Shown in pieces: positions 1-6,320 of a DNA stretch of 6,320 nucleotides. The stretch is from assembly GCA_030544165.1 (NCBI GenBank), contig JAUNRP010000053.1, positions 1 through 6,320 of the forward strand. Reading direction: 5' to 3'. The notes below the pieces were generated by a model. That model searched no databases. It had not been told where the DNA came from and worked only from the letters and a program-made list of their open reading frames with translations. Origin of the DNA: a bacterium (GTDB taxonomy: Bacteria > Actinomycetota > Actinomycetes > Actinomycetales > Actinomycetaceae). Numbering within the stretch: position 1 is the stretch's first letter; each line of letters starts with the position of its first letter. A program made the translations under genes and the position numbers.

Positions 1-224
1 GGGGAGTAGGGCTGGGGGAAGTGGGGCTGCGGGAACTGCTGGTGTGGGAACTGCTGCGGCGGCTGCGCATCCTGGCCCTGCGGATAGCGCTGGTACTGCT
101 GGGGCCCGGGTCCCTGGAACTGCGGAGCCGTCGGCTGCTGCTGAGGCTGCGCCGGCTGCTGCGGTTGTGCCGAGTGCGGCTGAGGCTGCGCCGGCTGCTG
201 CTGCGGCTGCGGGGGATGGCTCAT
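1..224 (-). CDS. Pro/Gln-rich protein, N-terminal fragment (C-terminus outside window)
   Basis: The reverse strand reads from an ATG at 224 to the left edge without a stop, giving 74 complete codons. The peptide begins MSHPPQPQQQPAQPQPHSAQ. About 65% of its residues are Pro or Gln (27 Gln and 21 Pro by my count), followed by a QQFPHQQFPQPHFPQPYSP stretch. An AAGG lies 8 nt before the ATG, which is why I chose this start. In-frame GTG (239) and TTG (248) codons upstream are alternatives that would add MKVEP or MDEVKVEP. Low-complexity P/Q-rich leaders are common cytoplasmic N-terminal extensions of actinobacterial membrane proteins, where the recognisable domain comes later. Here that domain is outside the window, so no function can be assigned. 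Plus-strand readings of the same stretch are Leu/Arg- or Ala-rich and are shadows. I am fairly sure it is coding because of the start, the Shine-Dalgarno and the regular peptide pattern. Confidence 0.72.
   Translation of the reverse strand, partial: MSHPPQPQQQPAQPQPHSAQPQQPAQPQQQPTAPQFQGPGPQQYQRYPQGQDAQPPQQFPHQQFPQPHFPQPYS
140..201. repeat. In-frame direct repeat within the Pro/Gln-rich gene
   Basis: A 23-bp segment at 140-162 is repeated exactly at 179-201. The offset is 39 bp, or 13 codons, so the duplication stays in frame and encodes repeated PAQPQ-type blocks in the minus-strand protein. It is a plain internal expansion of a CAG/CCG-rich low-complexity coding tract, not a mobile or regulatory repeat. 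Confidence 0.75.
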
Positions 225-336
225 CGGCTCGACCTTCACTTCGTCCAAGGGGCGTGGACCACAGCCTAGGTCACAGCCCCTCGGGGCGGCGCGACCTACG
301 GCTCTACCAACAGGCGGGGATAGGGACTCTTCCCAG
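225..336. other. Gap between tRNA-Arg and the Pro/Gln-rich gene
   Basis: This 112-bp spacer separates two minus-strand genes. The only structure I see is a short GCCCC-TC-GGGGC inverted repeat at 276-287. It could end the tRNA transcript, but it has no T-run on the minus strand. The Shine-Dalgarno AAGG for the Pro/Gln-rich gene lies at 233-236 (reverse strand). No clear promoter for that gene was recognised. Confidence 0.4.
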
Positions 337-409
337 CGCCCCCAGCGCGACTCGAACGCGCAACCGACGGATTAGAAGTCCGGCGCTCTATCCATTGAGC
401 TATGGGGGC
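337..409 (-). tRNA. tRNA-Arg (anticodon UCU)
   Basis: The reverse strand folds as a complete 73-nt tRNA. The acceptor stem is GCCCCCA/TGGGGGC (7 perfect pairs) with discriminator G. The D-arm is GCTC-AATGGATA-GAGC, the anticodon loop CTTCTAA with anticodon TCT, the variable loop 5 nt, and the T-arm GCGCG-TTCGAGT-CGCGC (5 perfect pairs). The UCU anticodon reads AGA and, by wobble, AGG. AGG is used in this window, for example in the ssb gene. CCA is not encoded (CTG follows the discriminator), so it must be added after transcription. One oddity is that the first anticodon-stem pair (27-43) is C against U rather than a Watson-Crick pair, while the other four pairs are sound. The gene is read away from the GTPase operon. 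Confidence 0.96.
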
Positions 410-418
410 CAGACTCCG

Positions 419-448
419 ATTCTACGGCCAGCCAATTGCCCATCTCCA
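419..448 (-). promoter_or_regulatory. Putative promoter of tRNA-Arg
   Basis: On the minus strand, TAGAAT (plus-strand 419-424) matches the -10 consensus at five of six bases. TGGAGA (plus-strand 443-448) matches the -35 consensus at four of six, with an 18-bp spacer. Transcription would start near 412, only a few bases before the mature tRNA 5' end at 409, as is common for short tRNA leaders. This is a motif match only. Confidence 0.5.
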
Positions 449-483
449 CGGCGCGCGCGCTTTGCTGCTGGGGACTCCGGAGG

Positions 484-496
484 CAGGCTGAGCCTG
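484..496. promoter_or_regulatory. Small dyad upstream of the first GTPase gene
   Basis: CAGGCT-G-AGCCTG is a perfect 6-bp inverted repeat around one central base. It sits four bases before the Shine-Dalgarno AGGGAG (501-506) of the gene starting at 512. It could be an operator half-site pair or a small 5'-UTR hairpin. No good plus-strand promoter hexamers were found in 410-511, so its role is open. Confidence 0.25.
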
Positions 497-511
497 AAGA
501 AGGGAGTCGGG

Positions 512-2080
512 ATGGCGCAGGAGGTATCTGGCGCGCGCGCCACGCGCGCCGTGGAGGTCCTCCACACGCTGCACCGGGACGTCTCGGACCTCACCTTCCC
601 GCTCGAGATCCCCGGCACGGATGGCCACCGTGACGCTCGTGACCGGGTGCTCGCCCAGGTCTCCTCGCAGCTCCTCCCGCGGGTGGCGGACGCCGATTCT
701 CCGGCCGTGGTGGTCCTCGGTGGCCCCACGGGCGCGGGGAAGTCCAGCCTGCTGAACTCGCTGGTGGGAAGGGAGGTCTCGGCAGCGGGGGTGCTGCGTC
801 CCACCACCCGGAGGGCGGTTGCGGCCCACCACCCCACCGTCCACTCCGTGCCGCTGCGCTCGCTCGCCGATTCGGTGGCCACGCCCGCCCTACCGGCCGG
901 GCTCGTGGTGGTGGACGCCCCCGATCTGGACTCGCTCGAGCGCGCCAACCGCTCCACCGCCACCCAGCTCCTCGAGGCCGCGGACCTGTGGATCCTCGTG
1001 ACCACCGCCGCCCGGTACGGGGACATGATCCCGTGGAGCCAGGTGATCCGGGCGCGTGACCGCGGGCTGCAACTGGCCGTTGTCCTCAACCGAGTCCCGA
1101 AAGCCGCCAAGAAGGACGTCCGCGCAGATCTCACCGCCCGCCTCGACTCCATCGGGCTCGGCAACTCTCCGCTCTTCGTGATCCCTGACCTCGGCCCCCA
1201 CGAGGGCCCCCTGCCCGAGGAGCACGTGGCCCCCCTGAGGGACTGGCTGCGCGCCGCCACGGGCCGGCACCGGGCGCGGGGGATCGTGCGCCGGACCGCC
1301 GCCGGTGCGTGGGACTCGCTCGCTGCGAACGTGGCCGGGCTCGTCGAAGGTGTCTCCGCGCAGCGCGCTGCCGCCGGGCGCCTGCGCACCGAGACCCTCG
1401 AGGGGCTCCGGGGACCGCAGGCAGACGTGGCCTATGCGATCGAGACTGGCCAGGTGGGCGCAGGAGCACCCACAACCCGCTGGGAGACCTTCGCACCGGC
1501 CGGCATGGTGCTCGCGCCGTTCTCCATCCCGGGCTCACGTGCCGCCTCCACCCCACGCGCGATCGCCGACCGCACCGCCGCCCTCACCCGCCTCTCCGCT
1601 GACGTGGAGGCCGCGATCGTCACCCTGCTCGCCGATGCCCTCCACGATGCCGCCGCCACCATCCACCGCGAGTGGGAGGAGGCGGGCGCCACCCATCTGC
1701 TCGCCGGACACCGACCGCTCACGGCAGGTGAGGCGAGGGGGGCAGCCGAGGGCGCCGTCGTCGAGTGGAAGGGGGAGGCGGAACGAATCCTGGACGAGCA
1801 CCGGGGCGCCGTCGAGAGCCTCGGAACGCTGACCGAGGCCCCCGGGGTCACCGCGCTCCTGATCGCGGCGGTGGGTGGCGTTGGCGGCGCCAGTTCCGCT
1901 CTCTCCCACTTCATTTCCGACGACGTGGCCGCCGCCGCGCGGGCCACCCTCCTCGGAATGGCCCGGCATGCGATCGGATCGGTGGCCGAGCCCTACCTGA
2001 AGGTACTGCGTGCCCTGCCGGATTCGGAGACCGAGGCCACCCTCACCGCCCACGCCACGCGCCTGAAGGAATTGAGCTGA
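512..2080 (+). CDS. Dynamin-like / YfjP-type P-loop GTPase, first of a pair
   Basis: A 522-residue protein. The ATG at 512 follows AGGGAG with a 5-nt gap. The frame is open further upstream, but there it runs antisense through the tRNA and the Pro/Gln-rich gene, so the longer version is rejected. The G domain lies at about residues 64-225. Its P-loop is GPTGAGKS (71-78), the switch-I threonines are in RPTTRR (96-101), the G3-like DAPD is at 135-138 inside DAPDLDS, and the G4 position reads NRVP (193-196) instead of NKxD. The rest is a mostly helical Ala/Glu/Arg-rich stalk. A moderately hydrophobic Gly-rich patch at 445-467 may touch the membrane, but no firm transmembrane helix is seen. Bacterial dynamin-like proteins remodel membranes in pairs. 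The next gene is a related GTPase whose ATG overlaps this stop (TGATG), which suggests co-translation and a heteromer. The NRVP change suggests weakened or altered guanine recognition. The GTPase call is strong; the cellular role is inferred. Confidence 0.87.
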   Translation: MAQEVSGARATRAVEVLHTLHRDVSDLTFPLEIPGTDGHRDARDRVLAQVSSQLLPRVADADSPAVVVLGGPTGAGKSSLLNSLVGREVSAAGVLRPTTRRAVAAHHPTVHSVPLRSLADSVATPALPAGLVVVDAPDLDSLERANRSTATQLLEAADLWILVTTAARYGDMIPWSQVIRARDRGLQLAVVLNRVPKAAKKDVRADLTARLDSIGLGNSPLFVIPDLGPHEGPLPEEHVAPLRDWLRAATGRHRARGIVRRTAAGAWDSLAANVAGLVEGVSAQRAAAGRLRTETLEGLRGPQADVAYAIETGQVGAGAPTTRWETFAPAGMVLAPFSIPGSRAASTPRAIADRTAALTRLSADVEAAIVTLLADALHDAAATIHREWEEAGATHLLAGHRPLTAGEARGAAEGAVVEWKGEAERILDEHRGAVESLGTLTEAPGVTALLIAAVGGVGGASSALSHFISDDVAAAARATLLGMARHAIGSVAEPYLKVLRALPDSETEATLTAHATRLKELS

Positions 2081-3516
2081 TGGACCTCGACACCACGATC
2101 TCCCGGCTCCGTGGCGTACTCCGCGAGGCGCAGGGGGTGATCCCCGCCGGAGAACTGCGCTTTGCCGAGCAACAGGTGGAGGAGGCCCTCACGCGGCGTG
2201 GACTGGCCGGTGGCCACACCGTGGTGGCGCTCGTGGGGGGAACGGGCTCGGGGAAGTCCTCCATGTTCAACGCCCTCACCGGCGGTGAGCACGCGGACGT
2301 GGGCGTCCTGCGGCCCACCACCCGGCGCCCCACGGCCTGCACCTGGGGCGAGGCGCCCCGCGGGCTGCTCGACCACCTGGGAATCGCGGAGAGCGAGAGG
2401 ATCACGCGGGATACGCTCCTCGCGCACGCGAGGGAGGAGCACCTCGAAGGTCTCGTGCTCCTCGACCTTCCAGATCAGGACTCGATCGCCGAGGGCCACG
2501 CCGGGGTGGTGGACCGGCTGGTGCCACTGGTGGACCTCCTGGTGTGGATGGTGGACCCGCAGAAGTACGCGGACCACGTGCTGCACGAGAGGTACCTGGG
2601 GCCGCTGGCAGCGCGCGCCGATTCCATGATCGTGGTGGTCAACCACGCCGATTCCCTCACCGAGGATGGCCTCGGGCGGGTGCTGGCGGATGTGCACCGC
2701 ATCCTGGGTGAGGGCGGGCTCGGGGAGGTCCCGGTCCTCTCATCCTCGGTGGCCTCGGGGGCGGGCGTGGAGGAGGTGCGCACGGCGATCGCCGAGGTGG
2801 TGGCGGAGGGGTCGCGCGCGGACGCGACGGCCAGGGCCCAGGTGGCGGGGGTGGCGAACTGGCTCTCCCGCCGGTTCGCTGACGGAGAGGCGGACCTGTC
2901 CGAGGAGGCGATCGAGCCAACGGTGGACGCCCTGGTGCGTGCGAGTGGCACCGATGCCGTGGCCGAATCCATCGAGCGATCGCTCTCCCGGATCTCCGGG
3001 GCGCCCGTGGCGAATGCGTCCCCGCCGGCGCGCCCGGCGGTGGCGGCCATCGGATCGGGATGGGCGGGCCACGCCACGCACGGGCTGCCCAAGGTGTGGG
3101 CCCGCGAGGTGGAGAGGAAGCTCCCGAGCGTGGAGTCGCTGACACATGCGGTGGGGGAGGCCGTGGAGTCCGTGCCCCTGCCGGAGGCACGGGTGCGCCG
3201 GGCGGACCAGTTGCTCATCGGTGCGGGTATAGCGTTCGCCCTGGCGGTGGTTGTGCTCGCGGTGGGGGCGATCGCGGCATGGCCCTGGGTGGCCTACGTG
3301 CTGGGTGCCGTTGCGTTCGTGGCGCTCGCGGGAGCCCTGGCGTGGAGGTCGCTCTCCGTGCGGGCCGAGGAGGCGGACCGGGTGGCACGCGGGTACTCGG
3401 AGTCTGCGCGCGAGGGCGTTCGCGAGGCCGTGGACCGGATGCTCGTGGAACCCACCGGCGAGGTGCTCGAGCGGCATCGCTCGCTGCGTGAGGCGCTCGC
3501 CTCCATGAGTTCGTAG
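2080..3516 (+). CDS. Membrane-anchored dynamin-like / YfjP-type GTPase, second of a pair
   Basis: A 478-residue protein whose ATG overlaps the previous stop by one base. AAGGA at 2066-2070 is its ribosome binding site. The G domain lies at about residues 46-240. The P-loop is GGTGSGKS (53-60) and the switch-I threonines are in RPTTRR (78-83). The G3-like DLPD (129-132) lies in DLPDQDS, with Asp where DxxG has Gly. G4 is NHAD (188-191), keeping the specificity Asp, and a Ser-rich G5-like SSS is at 221-223. A helical region follows, then two adjacent hydrophobic helices (about 378-400 and 402-423) forming a membrane hairpin, then a short charged helical tail. WMVDPQKYADHVLHERYL (156-173) is of a type I recall from actinobacterial YfjP-family GTPases. 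The likely role is GTP-dependent membrane binding or remodelling with the soluble upstream partner. The order and anchor layout recall Streptomyces DynA/DynB, but orthology is unproven. Confidence 0.87.
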   Translation: MDLDTTISRLRGVLREAQGVIPAGELRFAEQQVEEALTRRGLAGGHTVVALVGGTGSGKSSMFNALTGGEHADVGVLRPTTRRPTACTWGEAPRGLLDHLGIAESERITRDTLLAHAREEHLEGLVLLDLPDQDSIAEGHAGVVDRLVPLVDLLVWMVDPQKYADHVLHERYLGPLAARADSMIVVVNHADSLTEDGLGRVLADVHRILGEGGLGEVPVLSSSVASGAGVEEVRTAIAEVVAEGSRADATARAQVAGVANWLSRRFADGEADLSEEAIEPTVDALVRASGTDAVAESIERSLSRISGAPVANASPPARPAVAAIGSGWAGHATHGLPKVWAREVERKLPSVESLTHAVGEAVESVPLPEARVRRADQLLIGAGIAFALAVVVLAVGAIAAWPWVAYVLGAVAFVALAGALAWRSLSVRAEEADRVARGYSESAREGVREAVDRMLVEPTGEVLERHRSLREALASMSS

Positions 3517-3639
3517 TTCTCCACAGGTGCCCGTGGGGCGGGCCCCTCCACAGGAGCGGTGCCGCACCTCCCGTCCCGTTGCTCATCGCGCCATCGTGTG
3601 AATCGGCCCAATCAGGTCCGAGAGATGCGAAGGAGTCCC
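3517..3639. other. Gap between the GTPase operon and ssb
   Basis: This 123-bp non-coding stretch holds a GC hairpin (3533-3551) and a 9-bp direct repeat CTCCACAGG (3519-3527 and 3546-3554). It also holds a small GGTG-CCG-CACC dyad near 3558-3568. The ssb Shine-Dalgarno AAGGAG is at 3630-3635. No convincing promoter hexamers for ssb were recognised, although the gap is long enough for one. Confidence 0.4.
3533..3551 (+). terminator. Possible hairpin terminator after the GTPase operon
   Basis: GTGGGG-CGGG-CCCCTCCAC forms a stem of about six pairs with one bulged T and a 4-nt loop. It starts 17 bp after the second GTPase stop codon. It has no T-tract, as is often the case in high-GC actinobacteria, so it may be a weak terminator or only a 3'-end stabilising hairpin. 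Confidence 0.33.
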
Positions 3640-4191
3640 ATGGCCAACGAAATCCAGGTAACGATCCGCGGCAACGCGGGAGGAGACCCTCAGCTCCACG
3701 AGGGGCCGAACGGAGGGGTGGTGGTCCGCTTCACCGTGGCCGTTGCCGCCTCCCGGTACGTGGCGGAGCAGAACGAGACCGTCTACGGAGATCCGCAGTG
3801 GTTCACCGTCAAGACGTTCGGAGCGCACGCGCGCAACGTGAAGGAGTCCGTCCGGAAGGGCACTCCGGTGCTCGTCCGTGGCGAACTCCACACCGAGACG
3901 TGGACGGACAAGGACGGGGAGCAGAGGTCCGCCCAGGTGATCCGCGCCGACTGCGTGGCGGTGGCACTCACCAGCGGGACCGCCACCTTCACCAAGTACG
4001 TGCGCAACTCGGCGCTGGCCGAAGCGGTGGACTCGAGCAGGCCCGTGGTGGCAGACGTCTCGGGACTCCAGGTCCAGGAGTCCGAGGCCGGGGCGGGAGA
4101 GATGGAGACGGGGTGGGACCACCCTGGTGAGGAGCCGGACGGCCGGGCGTCCGAACTCGTGGGAGCGAAGGCGGCCGACGCGCCCTTCTGA
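3640..4191 (+). CDS. ssb: Single-stranded DNA-binding protein, probable accessory paralogue
   Basis: A 183-residue protein. The ATG is preceded by AAGGAG with a short 4-nt gap, and the first residues MANEIQVTIRGNAGGDPQLH fit the usual SSB start. The N-terminal OB fold spans about residues 5-112. It has the typical strand pattern: GNAGGDP (11-17), VVVRFTVAVAASRY (27-40), a WFTVKTFG block (54-61) with aromatic stacking candidates W54 and F55, and KGTPVLVRGEL (73-83). A Gly/Glu/Asp-rich flexible tail follows and ends in ADAPF, a weak version of the acidic DDxPF tip that recruits partner proteins. The protein would bind ssDNA as a tetramer. The replicative SSB gene usually sits between rpsF and rpsR. 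This one instead lies between a dynamin-like pair and ettA, so I infer it is the second actinobacterial SSB (SsbB-like), used in recombination, uptake or cell-cycle-linked roles. Confidence 0.93.
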   Translation: MANEIQVTIRGNAGGDPQLHEGPNGGVVVRFTVAVAASRYVAEQNETVYGDPQWFTVKTFGAHARNVKESVRKGTPVLVRGELHTETWTDKDGEQRSAQVIRADCVAVALTSGTATFTKYVRNSALAEAVDSSRPVVADVSGLQVQESEAGAGEMETGWDHPGEEPDGRASELVGAKAADAPF

Positions 4192-4197
4192 CGTTGG

Positions 4198-4256
4198 CGG
4201 GCGGCGCCCGGGCCGCGGGATCCAGCTCCGTAGGTCCCGCCGGCACCCCGGGCGGG
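4198..4256 (+). terminator. Two GC-rich hairpins, possible ssb terminator
   Basis: CGGGC-GGC-GCCCG (4198-4210) starts six bases after the ssb stop. A second hairpin pairs CCCGCC (4236-4241) with GGCGGG (4251-4256) around a 9-nt loop. Neither has a T-tract. They may form a tandem factor-dependent terminator, but simple GC-richness could also produce them. Confidence 0.35.
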
Positions 4257-4281
4257 CGCGGACCCGCAACACTCGCTGTGG

Positions 4282-4287
4282 CATAGT
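4282..4287 (+). promoter_or_regulatory. Candidate -10 box for ettA
   Basis: CATAGT matches TATAAT at four of six bases and sits in the least GC-rich part of the gap. The best -35 candidate with a 17-bp spacer, CGGACC at 4259-4264, matches only three of six. Initiation would fall near 4293-4295, inside the left arm of the inverted repeat at 4291-4310. Confidence 0.28.
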
Positions 4288-4290
4288 GGT

Positions 4291-4310
4291 GGAGGCGAAT
4301 TCTCGCCTCC
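4291..4310 (+). promoter_or_regulatory. Perfect 8-bp inverted repeat upstream of ettA
   Basis: GGAGGCGA and TCGCCTCC are exact reverse complements around the loop ATTC. The element ends 28 bp before the GTG start of ettA. If transcribed it would form a stable stem-loop ahead of the Shine-Dalgarno. If the candidate -10 at 4282 is real, it overlaps the transcription start and would act as a DNA operator instead. It has no T-tract after it (TACACACC follows), so a classical terminator is less likely. Confidence 0.5.
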
Positions 4311-4338
4311 TACACACCCCCATTCCCATAGGAGAGTT

Positions 4339-6020
<1,682 letters not shown>

Positions 6021-6021
<1 letters not shown>

Positions 6022-6320
6022 TGGCGCGCGCCACCGTCCCGGTGACGGTCCGGTGGGCGGACCTCGACGCCTACCGGCACGTCAACAATGTGGCGATGAT
6101 GCAGTTGCTGGAGGAGGCGCGGATCGCGCTCTTCTGGCATGGCGCCCGGCAGGGCGGGGAGGCTGCGGGCGAGGGCTCACCCGAGGCGATGTCGTCCACC
6201 GCGGAGCGGGACACGGCCACGTTCGTGGTCCACCAGGAGGTCGAGTACATCACCCCGCTCGGCTACCCCTCCGGCCCACTCCCGATCCAGGTGTGGGTCA
6301 GCCATGTGGGCGGCTCCTCG
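6021..6320 (+). CDS. Hotdog-fold acyl-CoA thioesterase (4HBT/FadM-like), N-terminal part, truncated by the window edge
   Basis: The frame is open from the ATG at 6021 to the right edge, giving 100 residues. The ATG overlaps the ettA TGA by one base (TGATG), and GAGG at 6012-6015 is a ribosome binding site inside the ettA end. The peptide starts MARATVPVTVRWADLDAYRH and continues VNNVAMMQLLEEARIALF. This is the first beta-strand and central helix of the 4-hydroxybenzoyl-CoA thioesterase family. D16 of the DAYRHVNN block matches the catalytic Asp of the DxxxHVNN-type motif. FVVHQEVEYITPLGYP (about 68-83) is the next paired-strand region. A Gly/Glu/Ser-rich loop at 41-63 is longer than in compact family members. 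Such enzymes hydrolyse acyl-CoA thioesters in the cytosol; the exact substrate cannot be told. The overlap suggests co-translation with ettA. Confidence 0.88.

Larger units (their letters stand above)
4192..4338. other. Gap between ssb and ettA, rich in inverted repeats
   Basis: This 147-bp gap is non-coding. In order it contains a CGGGC-GGC-GCCCG hairpin right after the ssb stop (4198-4210), a CCCGCC/GGCGGG hairpin (4236-4256), a possible -10 element CATAGT (4282-4287), an 8-bp perfect inverted repeat (4291-4310), and the Shine-Dalgarno AGGAGA (4330-4335). The sequence turns noticeably less GC-rich after about 4265, as expected for a promoter/leader region. Confidence 0.5.

Noticed and set aside
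140..201. CRISPR-like repeat array
   Set aside because: There are only two copies, they are in frame inside a low-complexity coding tract, and there are no unique spacers of regular length.
21..269. Plus-strand Leu/Arg-rich open frame of 82 codons
   Set aside because: It is the complement of the CAG/CCG-rich minus-strand gene, and its composition is explained by that repeat.
337..409. tRNA as an attachment site for an integrated element
   Set aside because: No repeated copy of the tRNA 3' end, no integrase gene and no compositional break were seen in the window.
44..511. Upstream extension of the first GTPase frame to an ATG at 44
   Set aside because: The added Ala-rich peptide is read antisense through the Pro/Gln-rich gene and the tRNA. 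The ATG at 512 has a good Shine-Dalgarno and gives a normal G-domain start.
400..1389. Minus-strand open frame opposite the first GTPase
   Set aside because: Its Arg/Ser/Ala-rich translation has no domain pattern, it overlaps the tRNA end, and the plus strand there encodes clear GTPase motifs.
2740..3567. Minus-strand open frame opposite the second GTPase
   Set aside because: Its Arg/His/Gly-rich composition is typical of a shadow frame, and the plus strand carries the membrane hairpin and stalk of the GTPase.

Overview
The window is very GC-rich, with strong G/C at third codon positions, Shine-Dalgarno-led ATG/GTG starts and overlapping TGATG junctions. Together with the gene types (a paired dynamin-like GTPase operon, a stand-alone paralogous SSB, EttA), this points to chromosomal DNA of a high-GC Actinomycetota, perhaps a Micrococcales-type organism. 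The genus cannot be fixed from the sequence, and nothing looks like a mobile element, CRISPR array or prophage.

Layout. On the minus strand at the left edge is the N-terminal end of a Pro/Gln-rich protein (1-224) that runs off the window. Upstream of it, on the same strand, is a tRNA-Arg with anticodon UCU (337-409) and a plausible sigma-70-type promoter. Everything from 512 rightwards is on the plus strand. Two adjacent genes encode P-loop GTPases of dynamin/YfjP-like type (512-2080 and 2080-3516). They share a TGATG junction and clearly related G-domain motifs (VLRPTTRR and DxPDxDS), and only the second has a two-helix membrane anchor. A 123-bp gap with a GC hairpin and a repeated CTCCACAGG follows. 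Next comes an SSB-family gene (3640-4191), then a 147-bp gap rich in inverted repeats, then ettA (4339-6021, GTG start), encoding a complete two-domain ABC-F translational throttle ATPase. Overlapping its stop codon is the start of a hotdog-fold acyl-CoA thioesterase (6021-), cut off by the right edge.

Functional reading. The two GTPases are probably co-translated and may work as a heteromeric membrane-remodelling pair. The SSB is probably the accessory paralogue rather than the replicative one, because no rpsF/rpsR/rplI genes flank it. EttA and the thioesterase are probably translationally coupled but have no obvious shared pathway. The window looks like ordinary conserved actinobacterial chromosome. 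The most interesting items are the paired GTPases with altered G3/G4 motifs and the inverted repeats ahead of ettA. I see no convincing wholly new system.
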